A DNA stretch of 43,462 nt from Herpetosiphonaceae bacterium (GCA_036374795.1 DASUTC010000169.1:1-43462), one strand, 5' to 3'; counted from the stretch's first letter, positions 7,809 to 15,697 are shown. The notes: generated from the letters alone by a model not told the origin. Numbers and translations: made by a program.

Positions 7809-8582
7809 ATGCAGCGCTTCAATCGTCCACGCCTGATCACCCAGGACGATCCGGCCTACCAGCGGCATGTCGCGCAGATGCTGCTTCAGCGGGCCAACCA
7901 GCGGGCGATCCGCCCACCCTCACAGCGCGATCTCTTCGGCGGCGAGGTCGAGACGGTCGTGCGCGACACGCTCGCAGCGCGCCTGACGCTCTCCGATCGG
8001 CGCATTCTGGAGTACGAGGAGCGCATCGGGCGGAGCTGGCAGCGCAAGTACCGCGAGCTGGACGCCGTGGTGCTGGATGGTCAGTCGCGGATTCATGTCT
8101 TCGAGATCAAGGCCAGCCGCAGGGCGGGCGCGCTCCACCGCGCGCTGCGGCAGCTTCGCGATACGTACGCGATCCTGGCGCTGGCGTTTCCTGGTGTCAG
8201 CGCGAGCATCGTGCTGGTGGATACCGGCATCGTCACGGCGGAGGAGCGCGATGCTCTGGCCGCCGCGCCCGACGCCCCTGAGCGCCTGCCGCAGACCTTG
8301 GACGAGGCCATCGCCGAGCACGATGAGCTGCGCCGCGTTGCTGCCCTGGACGAGCTTCAGCCTTTTCCAGCGGCGATCGAGGTGGCGGTGCTCGATGTCG
8401 AGGCGCTGATCGCGCTGGCCGGTGACAGGCCGCTCTCGCTGGATTGGGACGAGGACGAGGCAGCCGAGGCCGAGCCGCCGCCCGCCCCCGAAGAGCATTT
8501 CTACTCCACGCCCGAAGACGACGAGGCCGAGAGTCCGCTTGCCGCCGCGTTTCGCAAGGCCAATCAAGGCCGCAGGCAATAA
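7809..8582 (+). CDS. Uncharacterised protein, possible PD-(D/E)XK nuclease fold
   Basis: A 257-residue soluble protein. The open frame extends upstream to 7689 through repeats; I choose the ATG at 7809, the first in-frame ATG after the heptad array. The central part has the arrangement ELDAVVLD (Asp85) followed 14 residues later by VFEIKAS (Glu99, Lys101). Preceded by a helix rich in Arg/Glu and followed by an Arg/Leu helix (RALRQLRDTY), this is the D...ExK core of PD-(D/E)XK nucleases (YraN/Holliday-resolvase-like). The C-terminal 50 residues are strongly acidic and probably disordered. No helicase or methylase partner lies next to it. The fold is inferred from one short motif pair, so the nuclease assignment is tentative. 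Confidence 0.6.
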   Translation: MQRFNRPRLITQDDPAYQRHVAQMLLQRANQRAIRPPSQRDLFGGEVETVVRDTLAARLTLSDRRILEYEERIGRSWQRKYRELDAVVLDGQSRIHVFEIKASRRAGALHRALRQLRDTYAILALAFPGVSASIVLVDTGIVTAEERDALAAAPDAPERLPQTLDEAIAEHDELRRVAALDELQPFPAAIEVAVLDVEALIALAGDRPLSLDWDEDEAAEAEPPPAPEEHFYSTPEDDEAESPLAAAFRKANQGRRQ

Positions 8583-8587
8583 CCAAA

Positions 8588-8615
8588 GACGCCCATCTCT
8601 GACGAGATGAGCGTC
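8588..8615 (-). terminator. Hairpin between convergent genes
   Basis: Two 12-base arms (8588-8599 and 8604-8615) pair with a single mismatch around a TGAC loop. It lies 5 bases after the plus-strand stop and 22 bases after the minus-strand stop. Read on the minus strand it is followed by a short T-rich stretch (CTTTGGTTATT), so it most likely terminates the DUF2382 gene and possibly both. Confidence 0.6.
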
Positions 8616-8637
8616 CCCGGCCAATCGGAGGTTAGTC

Positions 8638-9879
8638 TTAGAAGTTATTGCGCGGGTCGCGCTGCCCAACATCGCCGTCGCGGTCGAGGTCTGCGCCCAG
8701 GCCACGCTCGGCGGCGTTGCCCAGCTTGGACGCGCCGCGCTCGATCGCGCCCTCGTCCGTGCCTGTGCGGTTGAAGCCCGTCGTGGTGCGGTCGGTGTCG
8801 GTGTAGCCAACGGTGCGCTCGCTGCTGATCTGATCGACATCGACATCCGTCCGCCGAACCGTATCCTGAATATTCTCGGTGTGCTCCTCGACATCCTTCC
8901 TGAGGTGAACTTCCTCAACCACACGCGCCTGTTTGTCGACGATCGCTTCCTCGGAGCGCTCGCGGACCTCGAAGGTGCCTTCCTGAAGGTTTGCTAGGTC
9001 GGCATCCGAGACTGGGCGATCGACCGGCTTGCGATGCACGTCGACCCGCTCCTCGCGCAGTGTCACCTGCTCGTTGACCGGCGTTTCCTCGATGCGGGTG
9101 TTGACCCGCACGCCGCCGCCCTCGACCTCGCGCTTGCCGATGCGCAGCTCTTCCTCGATGATCGGAATCTTGGCTTCGCCGCCGTGTTCGAGGTTGGTGC
9201 TGCTGTAGCCGGTGCGCGTCGTGTCGAAGTCAGTGCCGCTCACATTGGTCGTGCTGCCATACGCCGTGCCCGCCGTTCGGCTCCTGTCGAAGTCGGTGTA
9301 GGGCGTGGCGCTCTCGTCGAAGCGCGACCAGCCGCTCTGGCGATACGTGCTGCCGCGCTCGTCGATATCGACGACGTTGTGGCGATCCATGATGTCGGCT
9401 GCGCGATTGGCCTCGTCATCCGTCGCGACCTGCACCGCGACGAGCGCGCCGCCACGGCGAATGCCCTCGGCGTACACATGGGCGTCTTCCTCAGGAATGC
9501 CCGCGCCCACCAGCGCGCCTACCAGACCACCGGCTGCCGCGCCAATGCCAGCGCCTACCGCAGTCGTGCCGAGCGCTGTCGCCAGCGTGCCCGCCGCCAC
9601 CACCGGGCCGATGCCGGGGATCGCCAGCGCGCCAAGGCCGACCAGCAGACCGGCCAGACCGCCGAGCACCGCGCCGCCGGTCGCGCCGATGCCAGCGCCT
9701 TCCGCAGCTTCCGTGTCGTCCGCTGTGGTGTAGCTCGTGTTGTCCATACTGTAGCGGTTGTCCGCATTGTTGGCGACAAAGCTAATGTCGCCGCTGGGGA
9801 ACCCCGCGTCACGCAGATCACGAACTGCCGCTTCCGCATCGCTCATGTTGTCGAACAGACCTACAACGTTCTTAGCCAT
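8638..9879 (-). CDS. YflT-like / DUF2382 (YsnF/AvaK) stress protein
   Basis: A 413-residue protein. Residues 1-60 resemble the general-stress YflT domain (VVGLFDNMSDAEAAVRDLR). Residues about 75-135 are a Gly/Ala-rich glycine-zipper-like segment that could insert into a membrane. Residues about 235-350 are a DUF2382 domain, with the phrase KREVEGGGVRVNTR and alternating charged beta repeats. DUF2382 proteins are widespread in Deinococcus, actinobacteria, cyanobacteria and Chloroflexota and are associated with stress, but have no established biochemical activity. The start has a clear GGAAGGGAAGAGG ribosome binding site. It lies 127 bases downstream of a second DUF2382 gene that shares the same REVEGGGVRV core, so the pair probably arose by duplication and is co-regulated. 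Confidence 0.85.
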   Translation of the reverse strand: MAKNVVGLFDNMSDAEAAVRDLRDAGFPSGDISFVANNADNRYSMDNTSYTTADDTEAAEGAGIGATGGAVLGGLAGLLVGLGALAIPGIGPVVAAGTLATALGTTAVGAGIGAAAGGLVGALVGAGIPEEDAHVYAEGIRRGGALVAVQVATDDEANRAADIMDRHNVVDIDERGSTYRQSGWSRFDESATPYTDFDRSRTAGTAYGSTTNVSGTDFDTTRTGYSSTNLEHGGEAKIPIIEEELRIGKREVEGGGVRVNTRIEETPVNEQVTLREERVDVHRKPVDRPVSDADLANLQEGTFEVRERSEEAIVDKQARVVEEVHLRKDVEEHTENIQDTVRRTDVDVDQISSERTVGYTDTDRTTTGFNRTGTDEGAIERGASKLGNAAERGLGADLDRDGDVGQRDPRNNF

Positions 9880-10006
9880 ACCTCTTCCTTCCCTTCCGGT
9901 TATCCACCGTTAAGATGTCGTTGTGCCTCTCTTCTCATCATGGGCTTGATCAGCCCGATAACCATATGGCAAAGTCCGTGCCACGGCATACCAGTGCGCG
10001 ATCGAA

Positions 10007-10720
10007 TTAGCGACCGGCGGAGCGCTCGTCGAGTCGCTCGATCGTCACCTGCTCCTCGTTCAGCACCACCCGCGCCTGCTCCACCTCGGTGCTGCGTCGG
10101 CGCGTGATCCGAATCTCCTCCTTCAGCACCAGCCGCTTCTCGACGACCAGCATCTCTTCCAGCACGGGGATGATCAGCGTGTCGCCCTCTTCGCGAACTT
10201 CGGGCGCAGCCTCGACGACTCGCCCGATCGCGACGCGCTCGACATCGACATCTTCGCGCAGCGTCGGCAGCTCGACCACCTCCTCGCGCTCGTTGACGGT
10301 CTTGTGAACCCGCACGCCGCCGCCCTCGACCTCGCGCGTGCGCACGACGGCCTCTTCGCGGATCACCGGGATACGCAGCTCCTCGCCCGGCGCGAGATCC
10401 TGCTCGGTATGCAGCATGCCTCGGTCGGTTGTCGGTAGCTCCTGCGTGCGCAGCGGATCGAACCTGTTTGCCGCGATGCCCGAATGTCTGGCCGTCGTCG
10501 CGTCAGTCACGATGCCAGCCTGGCCCTCTTCGACCTCGTCGATATGCAGCACATCTCCCACGACCATGTACATGCCAGGAGCGAGCGTCAGCAGATCGCC
10601 GTCGTCGCGTCGCACCATCACGCGCGGATTGCCCGTCGTCGGATCTTCTTCGATCGACTCGACCACTCCGATCGGTCCGGTTACGTCTTCAACTGTCATG
10701 CCTACATAGACTTGATCCAT
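10007..10720 (-). CDS. DUF2382 (YsnF/AvaK) domain protein with PRC-barrel-like N-terminus
   Basis: A 237-residue protein. The N-terminal 70 residues (GMTVEDVTGPIGVVESIEED) look like a small beta-barrel resembling the PRC-barrel and related domains, often paired with DUF2382. Residues about 120-230 are DUF2382, with the REVEGGGVRVHKTV core and charged strands. The open frame extends 12 codons upstream, but the ATG at 10720 is preceded by AAAGGAG at correct spacing, so it is the start. Soluble, with no signal peptide. Function unknown beyond the family's stress association. It is divergent from the HAD phosphatase gene and upstream of the larger DUF2382 gene on the same strand. Confidence 0.85.
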   Translation of the reverse strand: MDQVYVGMTVEDVTGPIGVVESIEEDPTTGNPRVMVRRDDGDLLTLAPGMYMVVGDVLHIDEVEEGQAGIVTDATTARHSGIAANRFDPLRTQELPTTDRGMLHTEQDLAPGEELRIPVIREEAVVRTREVEGGGVRVHKTVNEREEVVELPTLREDVDVERVAIGRVVEAAPEVREEGDTLIIPVLEEMLVVEKRLVLKEEIRITRRRSTEVEQARVVLNEEQVTIERLDERSAGR

Positions 10721-10839
10721 AATGTGCTCCTTTGCTCTACGGTGACATTCGAGCAACTGATATGCCAGCGCTTGCTGGTCTTGCCCTTGCTATCGGCTGC
10801 ACAGGCAATAAAACTGCAATCCGGATGTGGAGTACACTT

Positions 10840-11502
10840 ATGCGACTACAGGGAGCGATTCTGGATGTCGACGGCACGCTGGTGCTGAGCAACGACGCCC
10901 ACGCGCAGGCGTGGGTCGAGGCTTTTGCCGAGCATGGCTACGCTGTGCCCTTCGAGCGCGTGCGTCCGCTGATCGGCATGGGCGGCGATAAGCTGCTGCC
11001 GGCGGTGATCCCCGGCCTCAGCGATCGGCAGGGCGTCGGCAAAGCGATTGCCGAGCGCCGCAAAGCGATCTTTGCCGAGTGCTACGCGCCGACGCTCAAG
11101 CCCGCCAGCGGCGCGCGCCAACTGCTGCTGCGATTGCGCGACGACGGGCTGCGCCTGATCGTGGCAAGCTCGGCCAAAAAAGATGAGCTGGAGTCGCTGC
11201 TCAAGGCCGCTCAGGTAGAGGATCTGATCGCCGATGCGACGACCTCAAGCGATGCCGAGGAATCGAAGCCCGCGCCCGATATTGTCGGCGCGGCGCTGGA
11301 GAAATTAGGGCTGGAGCCCGCCCAGGTGATCATGCTCGGCGATACGCCCTACGATATCGAGTCGGCGGGCGCGTGTGGGGTGGGCGTGATCGCGGTGCGC
11401 TCCGGCGGCTTCGACGATCGGCAGCTTGCAGATGCCTGCGCGATCTACGACGATCCCGCCGATCTGCTGGCTCACTACGAATCGTCGCCGCTGCGGGCGT
11501 AA
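10840..11502 (+). CDS. HAD-superfamily hydrolase, phosphoglycolate-phosphatase-like
   Basis: A 220-residue HAD phosphatase with a helical cap. Motif I is DVDGT (nucleophile Asp9, acid Asp11), motif II lies in IVASSAKK (near residue 108), motif III lysine in ESKPAPD (near 144), and motif IV is LGDTPYDIESA (near 166-176). This is the subfamily IA arrangement of phosphoglycolate phosphatases and beta-phosphoglucomutases. The start at 10840 is supported by GTGGAG (10827-10832) and by family fit, because longer upstream versions add residues not seen in the family. It is cytoplasmic, dephosphorylating some small metabolite. The divergent DUF2382 gene does not identify the substrate. Confidence 0.85.
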   Translation: MRLQGAILDVDGTLVLSNDAHAQAWVEAFAEHGYAVPFERVRPLIGMGGDKLLPAVIPGLSDRQGVGKAIAERRKAIFAECYAPTLKPASGARQLLLRLRDDGLRLIVASSAKKDELESLLKAAQVEDLIADATTSSDAEESKPAPDIVGAALEKLGLEPAQVIMLGDTPYDIESAGACGVGVIAVRSGGFDDRQLADACAIYDDPADLLAHYESSPLRA

Positions 11503-11585
11503 AACAGAAGATCTAGGCATGCACAGCCGCGTATGCTACACTGCTGACACACCCGTTCTAGATCGTCGTCACGGCAGCCAGCACT

Positions 11586-12563
11586 ATGCGTCTAGGGTTT
11601 CCGGTTCGGATCTTGGGCCAGCGCGGCCTGCGAGCGTATGACGCACGTCGGCCTGAGCACGCGCCGCATCTCAGCATCAGCCTGGCACATCTGCGCGATG
11701 TGTTCGCCTATCTGTCGCGCGCGCAGATCGCGTTCTACCGCATGTCCACCGATCTCGCGCCGTTTATTACGCATCCGGCCCTGCCGCAGTTTCACCACCA
11801 GATCGACGAGTGTCAGGCGGAGCTGGCTGAGGTGGGCGCGCTGGCCCGCCGATATGGGATCAGGCTGTCGTTTCACGCGCCGCTGCATGTGCAGGTAGCC
11901 GCAGATGATCCTGCGCTGGCCGAGCACTCCCGGCTCGTGCTGCGGCTGCTGGCGGCGATCCTCGACGGCATGGCGCTCGACGCGGACGCGGTGATCGTCG
12001 TGCATGTGGGTGGGACCTACGGCAACCTGGATGCCGCGCTGAGCCGCTGGGTCGCAAGCCTGGATCGGCTGCCGGAGTGCGTGCAGCGGCGGCTTGTGCT
12101 GGAGCACGAAGATAACGGCGCGTCGCTTGGCGCTGCGCTGCGGCTGCACGGCGCGACGGGCGTGCCTGTGGTCTTCGATCATCTGCACTTTCGCCTGAAC
12201 AACCCTGAGGGCTGGTCGCTGGACGCGGCGCTGGACGCGGCGCTGCAAACGTGGCCCCACGATCGCACGCCCAAGGTCCACTTTTCTTCGCCGCGTACCG
12301 AGCTGCGCGCCGTCGAGCAGGTCGAGCCGGAGACGGGGCGGAGCCGCTGGCTGCTGCGTCCGCCGCGTCCGGGCCATCATGCCGATTTTTTGAACGTTTG
12401 GGAGTTTGCGGCGTTTGTGCGGCTGGCGGCGACGGTGCGCGATTTTGACGTGATGCTTGAGGCCAAGGCGTCGGATGTGGCCTTGCTGCGCCTGCGCCGC
12501 GATCTGGCGCGCTACGAGCCGGAGGTTGCCGCATGGCTGAGCTGCAGCGAGCAGACAGCATAG
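11586..12563 (+). CDS. uvsE: UV DNA damage endonuclease UvsE/UVDE
   Basis: A 325-residue TIM-barrel endonuclease that nicks DNA 5' of UV photoproducts, an alternative to UvrABC and photolyase. Recognised landmarks are FYRMSTDLAP (about residues 50-59), SFHAPLHVQ (His97), VVHVGGTYGN (His140), LVLEHEDN (Glu173), VFDHLHFRLNNP (Asp198/His201) and KVHFSSPR (Lys/His near 231-232). These spacings match the three-metal-ion site and catalytic Lys of the T. thermophilus enzyme as I recall them. The N-terminus GFPVRIL replaces the more common GY...G opening. The last 31 bases overlap the next gene, so the two are translationally coupled. Possible -10 elements (TATGCTACACT) lie at about 11532. Confidence 0.88.
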   Translation: MRLGFPVRILGQRGLRAYDARRPEHAPHLSISLAHLRDVFAYLSRAQIAFYRMSTDLAPFITHPALPQFHHQIDECQAELAEVGALARRYGIRLSFHAPLHVQVAADDPALAEHSRLVLRLLAAILDGMALDADAVIVVHVGGTYGNLDAALSRWVASLDRLPECVQRRLVLEHEDNGASLGAALRLHGATGVPVVFDHLHFRLNNPEGWSLDAALDAALQTWPHDRTPKVHFSSPRTELRAVEQVEPETGRSRWLLRPPRPGHHADFLNVWEFAAFVRLAATVRDFDVMLEAKASDVALLRLRRDLARYEPEVAAWLSCSEQTA

Positions 12564-13054
12564 ACCCGGCAGCGCCCACGCTGGTCGTCGTCGTCAACAA
12601 CCGGCGCGACTGGCAGCGCGTGTGTGAGGAGCAGTGGTACCGGATTCCGCTCAGCCGCGCGCCGCATCCGGTCGCCGCGCTCTACCTGGCGTTCTACCTG
12701 ACCAGGCCGCTGGGTGCTGCCGTGTGGCAGGTGGGCTTCTACGCGCCCGCGCTGCGCTACAACCAGATGACGCGGCGCGAGCTGCTTCCCGACGAGCCGG
12801 ATCATCCCCGCGCCGCCGAGCAGTACTACCGCGTGGCGCTCGGCCCGGTGCAGCGCCTCGCACATCCGATTCCAAGCAGACGCTTACGGCGTATCACGTT
12901 CATCCCGACGACCTTTGGACGCCTCTCCACCGCCGCCGATGTGGCAGATCTGTGGCAGCCCGACGACGCGACTGAGGTGCTGTGGGCGGATTTTCGGGAT
13001 GCCGCGCTCAAGGCGACAAAGCGGCTAAGCCTTTTCGCGAACTCCTCCGAATAA
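12533..13054 (+). CDS. Unknown protein overlapped with uvsE
   Basis: A 173-residue soluble protein of no family I can name. It starts inside the 3' end of uvsE (31-base overlap), so it should be co-expressed with it. The N-terminal VVVVNNRRDWQRVCEEQWYRIP resembles a beta strand followed by an Arg/Trp-rich helix. The central part (ALYLAFYLTRPL, WQVGFYAPALRYNQM) is aromatic-rich, and the C-terminus (ITFIPTTFGRL) is again strand-like. This could be a nucleic-acid-binding or restriction-endonuclease-like core, but I see no complete catalytic motif. The coupling to uvsE suggests a role in DNA damage processing; that is inference. Codon use is like its neighbours. Confidence 0.65.
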   Translation: MAELQRADSIDPAAPTLVVVVNNRRDWQRVCEEQWYRIPLSRAPHPVAALYLAFYLTRPLGAAVWQVGFYAPALRYNQMTRRELLPDEPDHPRAAEQYYRVALGPVQRLAHPIPSRRLRRITFIPTTFGRLSTAADVADLWQPDDATEVLWADFRDAALKATKRLSLFANSSE

Positions 13055-13075
13055 ACGCCGCGTGCGGCGGCCCTG

Positions 13076-14722
13076 CTAAGGAGCCGCTCTGATCTCCGCA
13101 TCGAATCGGTAGTGCGCGGCAACCATGCTCTTTTCTTTGCCGTCGAGGACGCGCAGAATTCTGCGCAGGCCAAGGTTATAGTTTCCCCCACCAGCCTGCA
13201 TCAAAATGGCTCTACCGCTATCCTGAGCGCGAGCGACTAAAAGATCAGCCAGCATTTCCTCCCAGCGCTCGGTTAGGCCGTTGAGGCAGTGATTGACCAG
13301 CCCTTGCAGATCGGCCATGGAAGCCTGCTTGTAGTAGTGCTGATTGTAGATCGAGCGCAGCGCCTTGTAGTTCGCGCCATCCAGAGCGTAATAGATTGCG
13401 GTCGGGCCGGCGAGCTGGATCACCTGGGCGACATCGCCGTTTGCCACGGAGGCCCGCAGGATCGTCAGAATCGCCGACTCATCGGTCCCTGCGGTGCGGC
13501 CCTGGCACAGGCGATAGACCATGAAGCTGCGCTTCTCAGCCGACAGGGCGCTAAATCCGGCCTCGCCCTGCTTGGCAAGCGCGTGAATGTCGGCGTTCTC
13601 CTCGCGGAACAGATCGGCGGTGGCGGTCGAGAGGCTGATCAGCGCCCTGATCCCTGTCAGGCTCAGGCCGATCCCGGTGCGCGCGGTTTCGCTGAGCATG
13701 CCTTTGAGCTTGTGCGGATACGCTGTGTGCCGCTCGACGGGCTGCTTGCTGGTGACACGGGCATCTTTTGCAACGCCCATGTCGGCCCAGTCCTGATCGG
13801 AGTTGAGGCCCAGCGCCTGGTGGTGGCGCTTGAACTCAGGCGCGCTCAGCAACTGCGCGGTATGCGCGCCGATCGCGCTCTTGCCGTTGGGCGAGTGCTG
13901 GTAGACTTCTCCATCGAGATGACCCACGCCCGCCAGATCGACGAGATCGCCCTTTGAGATATGGTGCGTTACCGATGGCCGCTTCTTGAGCTTGGCAAAG
14001 CGCGCCGCCTGGGCCGCTGTCACGCCTGGTGCCTGGAAGGTGACAACCCGGTTGATCTCCGAGGGAAAGTTGACCGCCGCGTGCTGGGCTAGCGCGCCGC
14101 CAAGGCTATGCCCCACGGCATCGACTCTGCCGCCAGCCGTTTTGATCAGTTGCGCGACATGCCGTTTATTCGCCATAAACTGCTCGTAGCCGACCGCAAC
14201 CGGGTCGGTGTCGGCGACGAGGTCGCCCAGCAGCTCTTTCGTGCCCCGAAACGCCAGGATCGGCAGCCTGCCAGCCTTTTTGCCAGCCTCGTTTGGCACC
14301 AGCATGCCGACGAAGAAGCTGCTGGCCTGATCGTCGACGCATCCCAGCCACTCGCCCTCATAGCCCCACCGCGTCAGCAGACGCTTGGCGTCGTCGGGGA
14401 TGGTGTTCTGATACGCGAGTTGATGGGCGATAATCTCGTACTTGACATCTTCCTGCGAGATCCGAGAGGCCGCATCCGGCGCAGCCTTGCCCGCCTTGGA
14501 TGGGGCATGGTTGGCTGTGGCTAGCTCGCGTTGCGCCGACTGGTTGCCAACGGTCCGCTGAAGCGCCAAGAGATCGGCGGCGCTCATCGCCGAGGGAGAG
14601 GCATGTGGGACCGCATGGTCCGCAGATGAGGTTGTTTGTTGAGGAGCGACCCGTGCGTTGCGAGCTGCGGGCCGTTTCGATGGTGTCCCGTGGTGAACGT
14701 GCTTGCGATGGGATACCGACAT
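13076..14722 (-). CDS. Class 3 lipase-fold protein with eCIS-cargo-type N-terminus
   Basis: A 548-residue protein with three parts. Residues 1-90 are disordered and basic, ending in LLALQRTVGN (50s-60), the LQRxxGN motif that typifies proteins associated with extracellular contractile injection systems (often together with DUF4157). Residues about 95-300 form a class 3 lipase domain: AFRGT (157-161) for the oxyanion region, GHSLGG with nucleophile Ser206, Asp259/262 and a His near 276 or beyond. Residues about 395-545 are helical with GTDESAI (412-418), resembling the annexin-like helical repeat seen in such cargo proteins. There is no Sec signal. The start ATG follows GGGGAAAG and replaces an open-frame extension of 21 codons. 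A TATAAT extended -10 lies upstream. No injection-system gene is nearby. Confidence 0.75.
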   Translation of the reverse strand: MSVSHRKHVHHGTPSKRPAARNARVAPQQTTSSADHAVPHASPSAMSAADLLALQRTVGNQSAQRELATANHAPSKAGKAAPDAASRISQEDVKYEIIAHQLAYQNTIPDDAKRLLTRWGYEGEWLGCVDDQASSFFVGMLVPNEAGKKAGRLPILAFRGTKELLGDLVADTDPVAVGYEQFMANKRHVAQLIKTAGGRVDAVGHSLGGALAQHAAVNFPSEINRVVTFQAPGVTAAQAARFAKLKKRPSVTHHISKGDLVDLAGVGHLDGEVYQHSPNGKSAIGAHTAQLLSAPEFKRHHQALGLNSDQDWADMGVAKDARVTSKQPVERHTAYPHKLKGMLSETARTGIGLSLTGIRALISLSTATADLFREENADIHALAKQGEAGFSALSAEKRSFMVYRLCQGRTAGTDESAILTILRASVANGDVAQVIQLAGPTAIYYALDGANYKALRSIYNQHYYKQASMADLQGLVNHCLNGLTERWEEMLADLLVARAQDSGRAILMQAGGGNYNLGLRRILRVLDGKEKSMVAAHYRFDAEIRAAP

Positions 14723-14773
14723 ATGCACTTTCCCCGCTGCTATGACGTACGGTAGAATTCGGGGTAGGGCCGC

Positions 14774-14779
14774 ATTATA
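14774..14779 (-). promoter_or_regulatory. Extended -10 promoter of the lipase gene
   Basis: On the minus strand the sequence TGCTATAAT contains a perfect TATAAT (plus-strand coordinates 14774-14779) with the upstream TG of an extended -10. It is about 50 bases before the ATG at 14722. There is no good -35 at 16-18 bases, as expected for the extended class. The same TGCTATAAT stands before the Crp/Fnr gene. Confidence 0.6.
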
Positions 14780-14847
14780 GCACACACTGGATGCGTAGTT
14801 CTACACGATTCGCGGGCGGATCGCGGGGCAGTTGAAGATACGTAACA

Positions 14848-14939
14848 ACGCGCACTCTCCGCCTGGAAGAGTGCGCGTGTCTGGCTCCGGTGCCTTGCTC
14901 TCCAAGGCGGCTTCTCCTCTCAAGACGAAGCCGCCTTGG
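14848..14939. terminator. Two strong hairpins after the suf island
   Basis: A perfect 11-bp stem (ACGCGCACTCT, 14848-14858 with 14868-14878) and a perfect 13-bp stem (14902-14914 with 14927-14939, 12-base loop) stand one after another in the gap between the lipase gene start and the sufT stop. They lie 37 and 98 bases past the sufT stop on the minus strand, so they probably terminate the suf island. T-tracts are weak, which leaves room for a protective or Rho-linked role. Confidence 0.55.
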
Positions 14940-14975
14940 GCCTTGCAAGCTTGGTGCCAGAGATCGGGCTGCAGC

Positions 14976-15296
14976 TTAGAAGTAGCCCAGCTCTTCTTTC
15001 GCGTCCTCGCTCATCATCGACGGGTTCCAGAAGGGCGTCCAGACGAGGTTGATCTTTGCCTCTTCGAGCTGCGGATGAACATCGCGCAGGGTCAGCACCT
15101 CTTTCTGCGCGCTCTCGATGATCATCGGGCCAGCCGGACAGGCGGGCGTGGTCAGCGTCATATCGATCTTTACCTGCTTGCCCTCTTCGTCGACGTTTAC
15201 GTCGTACACCAGCCCCAGATCGACGATGTTGAGGCCGATCTCAGGATCGTACACGTTTCTCAGGGCAGCTCGGACCATATCTTCATTTATCATCAT
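14976..15296 (-). CDS. sufT: MIP18/DUF59 iron-sulphur assembly protein (SufT-like)
   Basis: A 106-residue DUF59 protein. The family motif DPEIGLNIVDLGLVY is near residues 17-31, and the conserved Cys lies in TTPACPAGPMI near residue 53. The C-terminal PFWNPSMMSEDAKEELGY is typical of the SufT/PaaD-like branch. SufT proteins help maturation of Fe-S proteins and are commonly encoded at the end of suf operons in Gram-positive bacteria and actinobacteria, as here. The start lies just after AAGGAG (ATGATG; the first ATG is chosen). It is the last gene of the island, 48 bases after the ubiquitin-like gene, and is followed by two hairpins. Confidence 0.88.
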   Translation of the reverse strand: MMINEDMVRAALRNVYDPEIGLNIVDLGLVYDVNVDEEGKQVKIDMTLTTPACPAGPMIIESAQKEVLTLRDVHPQLEEAKINLVWTPFWNPSMMSEDAKEELGYF

Positions 15297-15344
15297 GGTA
15301 CTCCTTAGTATCTGCTGGTTGCATTGTACCACCCGCTGTGGGCG

Positions 15345-15620
15345 CTACAGGTCGCCTTCCGGCACGACGATCGTCAGCCGATCGTCTTCGCGCAGTGGCG
15401 TATCGAGGCCCTGGAGGCCGCGCAGGTCCTGGCTGTTGCGGTAGATGCCCATTCCTGGCGGCAGCGTGCTCAGATCTTCCGGCAGGCGCGCCTTGAGGTC
15501 GGGATAGCGCTCGACCAGCTTGCCCAGCGCATCGCCAGCGGTGGCGGCATCCAGCGCGACTCGATCGTTGTATGCGGCGTAGGGCCGCAGCGCATTCGGC
15601 AAAATCACTGTGATCGCCAT
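15345..15620 (-). CDS. Ubiquitin-like MoaD/ThiS-family protein without Gly-Gly end
   Basis: A 91-residue beta-grasp protein of the MoaD/ThiS group. MAITVILPNALRPYA is the first beta hairpin, AGDALGKLVERYPDLKARL the central helix, and TPLREDDRLTIVVPEG the last strand with the usual REDD/L-DGD pattern. Canonical sulphur carriers end in Gly-Gly, which is adenylated and thiocarboxylated. This protein ends PEGDL, so unless it is processed it cannot carry sulphur in the usual way. It lies in the suf island between sufE and sufT, so a part in sulphur handling is likely by context. It could also be a structural or regulatory beta-grasp protein. No E1-like ThiF/MoeB gene is nearby. Confidence 0.75.
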   Translation of the reverse strand: MAITVILPNALRPYAAYNDRVALDAATAGDALGKLVERYPDLKARLPEDLSTLPPGMGIYRNSQDLRGLQGLDTPLREDDRLTIVVPEGDL

Positions 15621-15697
15621 AGCTTCTATCTATCCTTTCACGATTCAGCCAGCGCCGTACGATGGTATTGGCTGCTGAGCATGCGTCGTGCCGCTGT

